A stretch of DNA of 64,000 bases from Dictyobacter formicarum (GTDB lineage Bacteria; Chloroflexota; Ktedonobacteria; Ktedonobacterales; Ktedonobacteraceae). Positions 52,499-60,715 of the stretch are shown piece by piece. The notes under the pieces were generated by a model. It worked only from the letters and a program-made list of their open reading frames with translations. It did no database searches and was not told the origin of the DNA. The stretch's first letter is position 1, and each line of letters begins with the position of its first letter. A program made the position numbers and the translations under genes. The stretch is from positions 1 through 64,000 of the forward strand of contig NZ_BNJJ01000001.1 of the NCBI RefSeq assembly GCF_016587435.1, in the 5' to 3' direction.

Positions 52499-53251
52499 CT
52501 ATGCGTTGGCGCGACCAGGGATGTGCAGATATTGCTCCGGATCGTTAGCGTAAACGGTTGGGTCCGGTACACCAGCTACTTTGAAGGCTTCGTACCGTTC
52601 AACGCAGGTGCCACAGATGCCACAATGTTGGTCGCCCAATCCTGCGCTGCCGCCCTCGTAGCAGCTCCAGGTGAGCTCAAATGGCACGTGCAGGTTGGCA
52701 CCCAGTTGAGCAATCTGTGCTTTCGAGAAACGCATAAATGGGGACTCAACTTCGATCTTCTGTCCCTCCATTGAGATGGCCAGCAGGTTGTTAAAGGCGT
52801 CCACGAAAATTTTGCGGCAATCGGGATATTGTGCGTAATCGCCCTGGTGCGCGGCATAGGCCACGACGCTGGCATGCTCGTTCCAGGCAACGGTAGCAGC
52901 CTGCAACAGCATATTCGGATTGCGATAAGGTACAACAGTAGCCTTCATGCTATCATCGGTATAGTGACCGTGTGGCATCTGGCGCTCAGGATTGATCAGA
53001 GCTGAGTCTGAGTTGGTCAGCAGTTGAGCAATCGGCAGATCAATGGTATCGTGTACGATTTCCAACTGGCTATAACGCGTGCGCAGATCGGCGATATAGC
53101 GCCTGGCATAGTTTAATTCTTTGACGTGTTTTTGTCCATAATCAAATGAAAGCAGGTGCAGGTGAAAGCCCGCTGCAGCATAGTAGTGGGCCAGCACACA
53201 GCTATCCATTCCGCCGCTAACAATCAACACAGCACGGTTGTTTATAGGCAT
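52499..53251 (-). CDS. queC: 7-cyano-7-deazaguanine (preQ0) synthase
   Basis: A 250-residue ATP-dependent nitrile-forming enzyme. The PP-loop is VLIVSGGMDSCVLAHYYAA at residues 8-26. FDYGQKHVKELNYARRY and VPYRNPNMLLQAATVAW follow. The zinc cysteines appear in TWSCYEGGSAGLGDQHCGIC and GTCVER. It turns carboxydeazaguanine into preQ0. AAGGGG precedes its start. It is preceded by queF after 44 bases, and the order queF-queC-queD-queE-folE is a complete preQ1 route. Confidence 0.96.
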   Translation of the reverse strand: MPINNRAVLIVSGGMDSCVLAHYYAAAGFHLHLLSFDYGQKHVKELNYARRYIADLRTRYSQLEIVHDTIDLPIAQLLTNSDSALINPERQMPHGHYTDDSMKATVVPYRNPNMLLQAATVAWNEHASVVAYAAHQGDYAQYPDCRKIFVDAFNNLLAISMEGQKIEVESPFMRFSKAQIAQLGANLHVPFELTWSCYEGGSAGLGDQHCGICGTCVERYEAFKVAGVPDPTVYANDPEQYLHIPGRANA

Positions 53252-53295
53252 ATGAAAACCCCTTTCAGAACCTGGTGAAAATGTGCAGAATAGAG

Positions 53296-53745
53296 TTAAC
53301 CAATAGCGGGTAAGAACCGTTTGAGTTCGGGGCGTGGGCCATGATACTCGGGGTTAGCGTACTCTGTAGTAATAACCGTTTTAATATTGCCGCGTACAGT
53401 GAAGTCTCCCACCACACGCATCCACCGTGGTGCCAATAGTGCCACCAGGTCATCCAATATCGCGTTCGTCGAAGCTTCATGACTGATCTGACGATTGCGA
53501 TATCCATTGATATATAACTTCAAACTCTTTAATTCAACAACGTGCTTATCAGGAACATAATCAACAATAATGGTCGCGAAATCCGGAAAACCAGAACGGG
53601 GACATAGACAGGTGAACTCTGGAATTTCAAAATGGGTAACATAATCGCGATCGGGATATGAGTTAGGCCAGGCTTCTAACTGATTGGCAGCAATTTCTTC
53701 AAAGCCATAGCGACCGATCACGCGATCTTGCTCAGACTCTGACAT
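53296..53745 (-). CDS. queF: NADPH-dependent 7-cyano-7-deazaguanine reductase
   Basis: A 149-residue type I (unimodular) QueF that reduces preQ0 to preQ1. The nucleophile Cys is in [16 protein letters not shown], and the family signature appears as [32 protein letters not shown] contains the catalytic His-Glu. I start at ATG 53745 because GGAGGT is 5 bases upstream; a longer frame from 53805 is less likely. It is the first gene of the operon. Its presence indicates the pathway goes on to queuosine in tRNA rather than stopping at preQ0. Confidence 0.95.
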   Translation of the reverse strand: MSESEQDRVIGRYGFEEIAANQLEAWPNSYPDRDYVTHFEIPEFTCLCPRSGFPDFATIIVDYVPDKHVVELKSLKLYINGYRNRQISHEASTNAILDDLVALLAPRWMRVVGDFTVRGNIKTVITTEYANPEYHGPRPELKRFLPAIG

Positions 53746-54047
53746 AGGTAACCTCCATATAGAACTAGATGATCTTTCAATATCAACAATATCATAACCT
53801 TGCAATACAATCGGGCCAAAAAATCACCTTGCCTGGGCATGTCTTGAAGTCATTTTACTGCGATAGCATCCAGTTCTTGTACGCAGGTCCAAAAAACTGA
53901 GGACGTCTAAGTGCTGAGACTATTCAGCTACACCTCCTGGGTGCTCCTACTATCACTGCCTTATCTACACATGCCTACGAGCCTCTGCGCTGGTCAGACA
54001 GGCATATCTGATCTCAGGTGCGTCATAGCCAGCCTGCGTCATAGAAA
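53746..54047. other. Leader region of the que operon, no gene seen
   Basis: About 300 bases upstream of queF on the minus strand and downstream of the DUF2332 stop. AT-rich, with no supported frame. I looked for a preQ1-I type pseudoknot (short hairpin plus A-rich tail near the ribosome site) and did not find a convincing one. Confidence 0.4.
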
Positions 54048-55109
54048 CTAGGCAAGCCATTCCATCCAGTTACCATGAGCCGACGCTCGCGCCAGGGCCT
54101 GTTTCGTCTCGAGATTCTGCAAATAAAGGTAGAGTTCAAGCACAGGATCTTCAGCTTCCGATAGCGATTCATAAGCAATGCGAAAGACTTCTCGCTGCCT
54201 GCTGGCCTCTATCAAAATACTGGAGAGCTGCTGGCGCTGCTCGAGCGAGAACTGATTGACCGTAAACGAATGGAAAATGCACAACGTGGTGTCAGATGGC
54301 ACGTTGGATATGATAATCGGCAGTAGCTTCAGAGCATCCCCGGCCATCAGCAAGGGCCGCTGTTGCCTGGCTATTTCCAGTGCACGCTGCAGACGTATGA
54401 CCCGCTCATGGTGTTCGGGCCAGATTAAAGAGCGCAGCCAGAGAATCGAGTCGGGATTGCTAACATTGACCGGCTGCAGGTCTAGACCCACCTTTAAAGC
54501 AACTTTTGGCATTTCAGCCGGAAAAGGTGGCGTCCTGGAGCCCAGCAGATCACAATTGAGCTGTAAAGCCGCGGTACGCGTACCCAGGGCAAATGTATTG
54601 CCATAGCGATAGCCATACTGGTCCCACAACAGATTCAGGCCGGCACTGCTACCAATCTCAATAATGGCCAGGGGACGCGCGCGTCCCAATTGCGCCACAA
54701 TCTCAAACATAGGCAATAGACAGGCGCAACGACGGACCTCGTTGGTCTGGACGATCCGGCTGCTGATAATATCAGCAATTTGCTCGTCATACGCCTGACA
54801 GAAGGCACGAAACGCTGGATAGAGATCCCTCGATCTTCTGGGTATGGAAGTTAAACTAGGATAAAAAGCAGCCAACGGATGCTGCACGCCACTGAGCAAT
54901 AAATAGTGAACAGCACCCAGAAGAAGATTTGGCACTGGCTGGTCAGCTCTGGCTAGCCTGGCCAATCTGAGGACATCTGGATCCATCGAAATATTGCGCG
55001 CCAGCATTGCATAAAGAGGCGAAAAATCAGCCTCACTTTCCCTATCAGCAAAACGTCGAAAGTGGTACGCAAGATCATCTAATCCCAGAGCATGATTAGA
55101 CTGAGACAT
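54048..55109 (-). CDS. DUF2332 family protein
   Basis: A 353-residue cytosolic protein. LAYHFRRFADRESEADFSPL, NLLLGAVHYLLLSGVQHPLA and LYPAFRAFCQAYDEQIADII followed by QTNEVRRCACLLP are the family's conserved N-terminal blocks. IIEIGSSAGLNLLWDQYGY looks like a SAM-methyltransferase-type Rossmann loop, so a methyltransferase-like role is possible but unproven. I start at ATG 55109 after GGAGGGAG. It is preceded by a GNAT gene 60 bases upstream on the same strand, perhaps one transcript. Confidence 0.88.
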   Translation of the reverse strand: MSQSNHALGLDDLAYHFRRFADRESEADFSPLYAMLARNISMDPDVLRLARLARADQPVPNLLLGAVHYLLLSGVQHPLAAFYPSLTSIPRRSRDLYPAFRAFCQAYDEQIADIISSRIVQTNEVRRCACLLPMFEIVAQLGRARPLAIIEIGSSAGLNLLWDQYGYRYGNTFALGTRTAALQLNCDLLGSRTPPFPAEMPKVALKVGLDLQPVNVSNPDSILWLRSLIWPEHHERVIRLQRALEIARQQRPLLMAGDALKLLPIIISNVPSDTTLCIFHSFTVNQFSLEQRQQLSSILIEASRQREVFRIAYESLSEAEDPVLELYLYLQNLETKQALARASAHGNWMEWLA

Positions 55110-55169
55110 ACATAACTCCCTCCGGACATATATCACCTAAAGCGCGATCTTTAATCTCATTTAACCGTT

Positions 55170-55709
55170 TCACTGCTTCCACTCTCTTTTCAAGATTGCA
55201 AAAAATAATGAGTCGCACACCTGGCCTTTGATAAACTTATTTTCGCGCAGGTGTCCCTCTTCTTGCATGCCAATTTTCTGCATGACGCGGATCGAGGCCG
55301 CATTGTCAGGCACGCAGGTGCCAAAGATGCGTCGTAGCTGCAATGTTTTGAAGCCATAGTTCACCATGGCCTGGGCCGCCTCAGACATATAGCCGTGACC
55401 CCAGTAAGCACTGTGCAAGGCGTAGCCCAGCTCGGCTTCACCGACAGCCCGATTAGTAATTTGCAAGCCACAGGTGCCAATCAGATGCTTTTCACGCGCT
55501 AGTACTACCGCCAGGTGAAAAATCAGACGCTGCTGCTCATGCTGATGCTCAACCAAAAAATCCAGATTGCTCTGACATTCGTGCGGAGATGATGCAGAAT
55601 AAGCCAGATAGCGCGCCACCGCAGGATCGCTTTCATAAGCATAGACATCGGGCCAATCCGTCAGCTTGAATTCACGCAACTTTAAACGTTGCGTGGTTAA
55701 CAATACCAT
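55170..55709 (-). CDS. GNAT family N-acetyltransferase (RimJ/RimL-like)
   Basis: A 179-residue acetyltransferase. LTTQRLKLREFKLTDWPDVY, AVARYLAYSASSP, ELGYALHSAYWGHGYMSEAA and NAASIRVMQKIGMQEEGHLR are the RimJ/RimL-type blocks; the acetyl-CoA loop is WGHGYMSEA. Such proteins acetylate ribosomal or other N-termini, aminoglycosides or small amines. It ends DSLFFAILKREWKQ, also typical. It is complete. The intergenic region upstream contains a hairpin (55808-55861) that separates it from the PP2C gene. Confidence 0.93.
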   Translation of the reverse strand: MVLLTTQRLKLREFKLTDWPDVYAYESDPAVARYLAYSASSPHECQSNLDFLVEHQHEQQRLIFHLAVVLAREKHLIGTCGLQITNRAVGEAELGYALHSAYWGHGYMSEAAQAMVNYGFKTLQLRRIFGTCVPDNAASIRVMQKIGMQEEGHLRENKFIKGQVCDSLFFAILKREWKQ

Positions 55710-55807
55710 CTATCCTCTTTATTTTTGCTGGCTATCCAGGCGATATCAAATACATTTCTTATCATTTTCAACCCTTTGTTATATCTTGTCAAGTCAAAAT
55801 ATGCACA

Positions 55808-55861
55808 AAACCAGATATATCTATCCCAGCAATATTGTGCCGGGTTAGATATGTCTGGTTT
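55808..55861. terminator. Long imperfect hairpin after the PP2C gene
   Basis: AAACCAGATATATCTA and inner CCC pair with GGGTTAGATATGTCTGGTTT around a loop of about 15 bases. It lies just past the PP2C stop on the minus strand; likely terminator. Confidence 0.6.
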
Positions 55862-55889
55862 GGTCCACAGTAGAACTGACTATGCTTGC

Positions 55890-57842
55890 CTACAGCATCC
55901 AGTTAGTATTCTCTTCCTCACCGCTCACCAGACCAACGGCGATTACGCTGATATTGTCAGCCCCTCCGTGGTTGAGGGCGGCCTGCACCAGCAAGGCGCT
56001 CAGCTGGGGAGGATTATGCGCGGAAGAGGCAATAATACGCTCCAGTGCCCGGTCGCGCACCATTTCCCAGAGACCATCCGAACAGAGCAAGAGAACATCG
56101 TTGAGCTGCAACGGGACGGCAAACGAGTCGATATCGACCGAGGCGTGCTCACCCAGGCAGCGGTAGATCTGGTTACGCTGAGGATGGGTATAGATGTCGT
56201 CACGAGTAATGACACCATCTTCTACCAGCCGGGCAACTACTGAATGGTCATGTGTAATTTGCGATAGGCCTTCAGATGGCCGATAGAGATAGGTGCGGCT
56301 ATCCCCCACATTGGCGATATAGGCCATCCTTTCAACGACCAATGCCGCGGTCAGCGTGGTGCCCATCATGCGTGGCATTTCTCGGTTGCGTCGATACAGA
56401 GCAATGTTGGCGCGATGCACACCGTCTTTAAGCATGTCCTGGAATAGTGTCTTTTCTTCTTTGGCGTTACTGCCACTGACATCACGTAGCAGGGCAGGCA
56501 CAATCACATCGCTGATCGTATGAATAGCCGTGCGGCTGGCCTCACGCCCATTGGCGTGCCCTCCCATACCATCCGCGACCATAAACAGGCCAGCTGGCTT
56601 CGATTCTTCATTGGTGACGCGCATTCCCTGGATAGCGAAGATACTATCCTCATTCGGCGCATCTTTGCGCACCAGACCCGGGTCCAGACCAATTCCTACC
56701 ACGAAACGTGTCGCGGCTATATCAGCGGTAACAGGTGCCTTGCGGGAGGCACGAGCTGGCTGATATCGCTGCTGATCAAAATCAAAACTGTCGCCGACGC
56801 TGTGGGCTTCCCTGGTCCCTGGTTGTTGACGTGGTTCGGATGAAGGGGATGGCAAGGTATCATCCAGGCCATAGGCAGTATCATACTGCTCCACATCAAT
56901 ATCTTCGTCAAAATCGCCTGGCCGTGTCTCCCAGAGATCTACATCGAGATCATCCTCGTCTGTTTGTCGTTCCAATTGTAATTGTTCACGTTCTACCCGT
57001 GGCCTTTGCTGTTTCGGTAGCAGCTCGGTAAAGGACTGATCGATATCAACATCTTCCTCGGTATCGGGCAGATCATCCAGCTCAGTTGGAGGTACGAGCC
57101 GCAGTTGCTGGTGTACGGTGGTAGATTGCTGCATGGTGGGTCGCGCCTGCTCTGCTGGTCCTCGCCTCACTGGCTGGCGTAAATCGGTAGTGCGCCGACC
57201 GGCGATTGGTGCCGATAGCTGGTTGCTCTGGCGCAGTACCGGCGTTGGATATGTCAGGCCAGGAAAGTGTATATCCCCGACTGCTTGTGGCGCGGCTGCA
57301 TAGGCTGCCTGGCGCGCCATAGGGACCGGAATTGTGCGTGTCTTGGATCTGGTCATCGTTCTGGCTGGTTGTGGGGCAGCTGCCTGGGATGGCGGCGTTC
57401 GGCTCAATGAGGCTGTAGTCCTGGTACGTCTTGCTGGAACGGGCACCGGTTCTTCTTCTATAAGATCAGCTTCTTGCTGAATCGCCTGCGTGGCCAGCAG
57501 TTCGGCCTCGCGTAGATCATCTTCAAACGACTGATGGACCGTAAAATCATTCCAGATATGCCTCGACACTTTTACCAGTAGTATTATAATGACTAGCCAT
57601 AAGATGAGCAGCGCCAGCGAAAGCAAGCAGAGTCCAAACAGTGGCAATAAGATCGCTGTCCCCTGCGCCTGCCAGAGTACAGGGAGTTGTGGTAAAACCT
57701 GGAACAGGAAACGCCACGCCCACGGCGGAAAACCTCCCGAACATAGTGTCATCAGGAGGCTGCTAATACATAGGCCCAAAAACGCTGCTATTTTAACCCG
57801 GCGCTGATGTGTATATGCCTCTTTCAAATTCTCGCTCATCAT
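55890..57842 (-). CDS. PP2C-type Ser/Thr phosphatase with N-terminal two-TM 'GGFPP' module
   Basis: A 650-residue membrane-linked phosphatase. Residues 15-95 hold two TM helices around the motif GGFPPWAWRFLFQVLPQLP, then a Gln/Arg/Pro-rich linker of about 250 residues. The catalytic PPM domain is at the C-terminus: DAPNEDSIFA, VADGMGGHANGREASR with metal-binding Asp, AYIANVGDSRTYLY, LLLCSDGLWEMV and GGADNISVIAVG. It dephosphorylates Ser/Thr proteins and would oppose the kinases common in this lineage. The start is ATG 57842; an in-frame ATG at 57893 is less likely. The same GGFPP module occurs at the end of the DMT protein at 60712. Confidence 0.9.
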   Translation of the reverse strand: MMSENLKEAYTHQRRVKIAAFLGLCISSLLMTLCSGGFPPWAWRFLFQVLPQLPVLWQAQGTAILLPLFGLCLLSLALLILWLVIIILLVKVSRHIWNDFTVHQSFEDDLREAELLATQAIQQEADLIEEEPVPVPARRTRTTASLSRTPPSQAAAPQPARTMTRSKTRTIPVPMARQAAYAAAPQAVGDIHFPGLTYPTPVLRQSNQLSAPIAGRRTTDLRQPVRRGPAEQARPTMQQSTTVHQQLRLVPPTELDDLPDTEEDVDIDQSFTELLPKQQRPRVEREQLQLERQTDEDDLDVDLWETRPGDFDEDIDVEQYDTAYGLDDTLPSPSSEPRQQPGTREAHSVGDSFDFDQQRYQPARASRKAPVTADIAATRFVVGIGLDPGLVRKDAPNEDSIFAIQGMRVTNEESKPAGLFMVADGMGGHANGREASRTAIHTISDVIVPALLRDVSGSNAKEEKTLFQDMLKDGVHRANIALYRRNREMPRMMGTTLTAALVVERMAYIANVGDSRTYLYRPSEGLSQITHDHSVVARLVEDGVITRDDIYTHPQRNQIYRCLGEHASVDIDSFAVPLQLNDVLLLCSDGLWEMVRDRALERIIASSAHNPPQLSALLVQAALNHGGADNISVIAVGLVSGEEENTNWML

Positions 57843-57920
57843 ATCCCATCCAGACTTTCTTTCTAGATCATTATTTACGTCACCATTGTACATACAAGTA
57901 GCTCTGACATATGCACCCCT

Positions 57921-58757
57921 CTATAAATCATTTCCCATTGTTGCAGGCACGGCCTGAAATGAGGTGATGCTCATCACTGTTGTTGGCTGAAGAACCACAC
58001 GTAAGCCAGCCTGCCCATTTTTTAAATCAGGATCAGAAAGTGTGATCATCCAGCGCGCAGGTTCTGGTAGATCGTTGCGCCACACTTTTGCGAAGAGCAT
58101 AGCCCCAATAGCCTGAAATCGGATGTTGTAAATCTTGCCATCTTGTGCTTGAAAGGGCACCGTACGTACCTGGGTAGATTGTCCATTGACTCTTTTTAAA
58201 ATGCTTAAGTGTTCGCCATCGATCAGAGCTTTATACCAGTTTTGTCCATTGGTCCAGCGCAGCACGACGCCCAGGTTAACCCCATTGCCAAATTGATTCA
58301 CTGATCCGCTTAACAGCGCATTGGCATTGTCACTCACAGGACCCAGCACGGCATTCACCGTACTCTGCCCGTTGGCGATCTGCCCTGTAGCCCCAACGAT
58401 CGAGAAAACCTTCAAGGTATTAGCATCGCCCTGCCACTTACGTCCATCGGAAGCCTGGCCCCAGAATAGCTGATCTGTGCGCTGGAATGTGTCCTGGGCC
58501 AGCACATTAGTCTGTGCTGGAGCGGTTATATTTTGCATATTGCCTGCATTCGGGGTTTTCGTCGGATTGGCCTGCTGAGTGCCTTTGCCAGGGAGCGCCG
58601 GGGAAGCCTGTCCCTGAGCCGCAGTTTTTCCCATCGTATTCATATTGGTCATCTGCGTTGTCAGAGCTTTCTGGATGGGGCCAGAAAAAAGTCCTGCCAC
58701 CAGACCGCCAATGACAAGCATAATGGTTAGCGTGATAGCCAGCAAACGTCTATTCAT
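57921..58757 (-). CDS. Membrane-anchored LamG/concanavalin-like protein
   Basis: A 278-residue protein. Residues 5-30 (LAITLTIMLVIGGLVAGLFS) form a signal anchor. A Gln/Asn/Thr-rich linker leads to a beta-rich domain from about residue 90: AQDTFQRTDQLFWGQASDGR, NLGVVLRWTNGQNWYKALID and IYNIRFQAIGAMLFAKVWRN. This pattern is typical of LamG-like/DUF1080 jelly-roll domains that bind sugars or proteins outside the cell. It ends SITSFQAVPAT. It lies between the RskA-like and PP2C genes with gaps of 74 and 78 bases. The biological role is not evident. Confidence 0.7.
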   Translation of the reverse strand: MNRRLLAITLTIMLVIGGLVAGLFSGPIQKALTTQMTNMNTMGKTAAQGQASPALPGKGTQQANPTKTPNAGNMQNITAPAQTNVLAQDTFQRTDQLFWGQASDGRKWQGDANTLKVFSIVGATGQIANGQSTVNAVLGPVSDNANALLSGSVNQFGNGVNLGVVLRWTNGQNWYKALIDGEHLSILKRVNGQSTQVRTVPFQAQDGKIYNIRFQAIGAMLFAKVWRNDLPEPARWMITLSDPDLKNGQAGLRVVLQPTTVMSITSFQAVPATMGNDL

Positions 58758-58831
58758 GCGCTCTTTCCCCCATCATTATGCGATCAATAAGCATTGTAAA
58801 GCTGTGAGTTTATATGATTTCTGGCGTTCCA

Positions 58832-60715
58832 TCATCTTTTGGCCTCATTCGGTACAATTGCTCTGGGGCGTATGTTGCCGGGTATGATCTGTGGCACGAC
58901 CCCGCTGGCATCAGGTTTGACCACGGTCAGATCAATGGTAGCCAGAGCTTGCATGTGATCGTGCAACCAGATAACTCCCTGGCGCATCTGATTGGTCGAT
59001 GGATCAAGCTGGCCAGCAAAGGCATGGTTGGCGTTATCTATCATGTCATTGATCAGCGTGAGCGTATCTGGCTGCCGCAGCTGGTTATCATCCATTTTGA
59101 CGATTTTTTGCGCATCCTGGCGGATCTTCCCCAGCCAGAAGTTGATACCATCCAGCGCTGTTGTAAGGTCATTTATTTGCTTGCGCAGCGTTGTTGAAGT
59201 ATTATCTGCCTGCAGCAGACCACTCAGGTGATGCTCGATATGGTCCATATAGCTTGGCGGCTGCTGATTAGGACCTGCCACATCCACCAAGCCGATCCGC
59301 GCCAGCCGCTCATTCACCAGCAACGGCGATTTGGGTGGCAGATCTTTATAGAGATAGGTGGTCCCATCTAGATAAGCCAGTACGCGCAGCGTCTGACGGC
59401 GAATAAAAGCACTATCCTTGGTATCCTGCCAGGTTTCACGCATACTGGTGGTCCATTCAACAATTTTTCCTGTGTTGTTATACAACCAGATGTTCAGTCC
59501 ACCGGGTAGCTCAAGCTCATCCAGCGTGGGATCGGCCGCCAGCAAGTGGCGCAAATGGTCCAGATAGCTATAATTTTTGACATTATCGGCAGCTTTAATT
59601 GGCGTGCTAGAAAATTCTCCATAGTAGCGCCAGCTATGCATATCCACAGATGGGGAAAGCGGCGGCATTGTTGCGTCTTCCTCTGTGATCAGGACGCGGC
59701 TGGAGTGCAATAAAAGGTTGGAGTGTTGGGCATCTCCTGCATAGAACAAATGCGCATTACCATTATTGATGGTGAGCGCTCCCAGCGCTATCGAGGTTGG
59801 GTCATTCTGGCTTTTATCGCCCAGTAGCCAGGCATAATATTTTTTCCCCGCAGCCGGCGTAGGCAGGTTGTGCGCATCCAGCACTACTTGATCTGCGATG
59901 CCCTGGCTGCTATTCTCGTTGACCTGGCCACTACTGGTAAAGGTCAGGCGTCCGATATTGACCGGGGCCGCCGGCTGTGAAGCTATCGATTGAAACGAGC
60001 GCGAGAAGACCAGAAATGAGCCAATGATTGCCAGTATCAGCGCCATGGTAATCACAGCAAACACCGCGGGTAAGCGCCGAGGATGCTGCTTGTTTGGTCC
60101 GCCAGGTGGCAACGGTTGCGATGTCTGTTGCTGCGACCTTACAGGTGGCAACGGCTGCGATACCTGTCGTGTCTCCGTATTGAAAGCGATTTGTGGCGCA
60201 GGCGCAAATATGGGGGACTCTTCATGGATCGGGAAAGGTTTGCCAACCAGCGGAGATGGCTGCACGGTTTCGGCAGGCCTGGTGGCCGGACTGGCGAGTT
60301 GCTCATTTGTGCCCAGCGGCAGAGTGTTCCTGCTAGCTATCTCTGGCATTTTTGTCTCGTGCCGGGGCGCTAAAGGAACAGTTGGACGGGCCAGAGCACG
60401 CTGGCGCACGAACTGACCAGCGCTAACTGCCTGAACCAGGCTCTCCATAGATTGATAGACCGGAAAACCATTCCTGGATGCCAGTTGCGCCTGCTGTGAG
60501 CTATGCGCAATGACAAAAATGATCGTCAAATCATACTGGCGCTTAATATACTTAAGCATCGTAAAATCATCCGGTCGTTGAAAGGTCTGTACCTGCTCAG
60601 CCAGCATCAAAACGATCGGTTTCTTCTGTCCGGCAATTACCGGAAAGAGCTCTGCCTTTTCATCAGTAGGCTCTACATAGAGCACACTGAAATCGCCAGC
60701 ATCGTTTTTCTTCAT
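58832..60715 (-). CDS. Membrane protein with anti-sigma (RskA)-like extracellular domain
   Basis: A 627-residue protein of four parts. Residues 1-125 look like a response-receiver-like alpha/beta domain (LYVEPTDEKAELFPVIAGQK, IVLMLAEQVQTFQRPDDFTM, FVIAHSSQQAQLASRNGFPV). A Pro/Gln linker follows, then one TM helix (AVFAVITMALILAIIGSFLV, near 215-235). Outside is a beta-domain resembling the C-terminal half of RskA-type anti-sigma factors: LGALTINNGNAHLFYAGD with SSRVLITEEDATMPPLSPS. The last 250 residues are helical and unrecognised. Its start overlaps the end of the DMT gene by four bases. No sigma factor gene is near, so an anti-sigma role is only analogy. Confidence 0.6.
   Translation of the reverse strand: MKKNDAGDFSVLYVEPTDEKAELFPVIAGQKKPIVLMLAEQVQTFQRPDDFTMLKYIKRQYDLTIIFVIAHSSQQAQLASRNGFPVYQSMESLVQAVSAGQFVRQRALARPTVPLAPRHETKMPEIASRNTLPLGTNEQLASPATRPAETVQPSPLVGKPFPIHEESPIFAPAPQIAFNTETRQVSQPLPPVRSQQQTSQPLPPGGPNKQHPRRLPAVFAVITMALILAIIGSFLVFSRSFQSIASQPAAPVNIGRLTFTSSGQVNENSSQGIADQVVLDAHNLPTPAAGKKYYAWLLGDKSQNDPTSIALGALTINNGNAHLFYAGDAQHSNLLLHSSRVLITEEDATMPPLSPSVDMHSWRYYGEFSSTPIKAADNVKNYSYLDHLRHLLAADPTLDELELPGGLNIWLYNNTGKIVEWTTSMRETWQDTKDSAFIRRQTLRVLAYLDGTTYLYKDLPPKSPLLVNERLARIGLVDVAGPNQQPPSYMDHIEHHLSGLLQADNTSTTLRKQINDLTTALDGINFWLGKIRQDAQKIVKMDDNQLRQPDTLTLINDMIDNANHAFAGQLDPSTNQMRQGVIWLHDHMQALATIDLTVVKPDASGVVPQIIPGNIRPRAIVPNEAKR

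Noticed and set aside
53746..53900. preQ1 riboswitch before queF
   Set aside because: The expected short hairpin with A-rich tail adjoining the ribosome site is not evident by eye.
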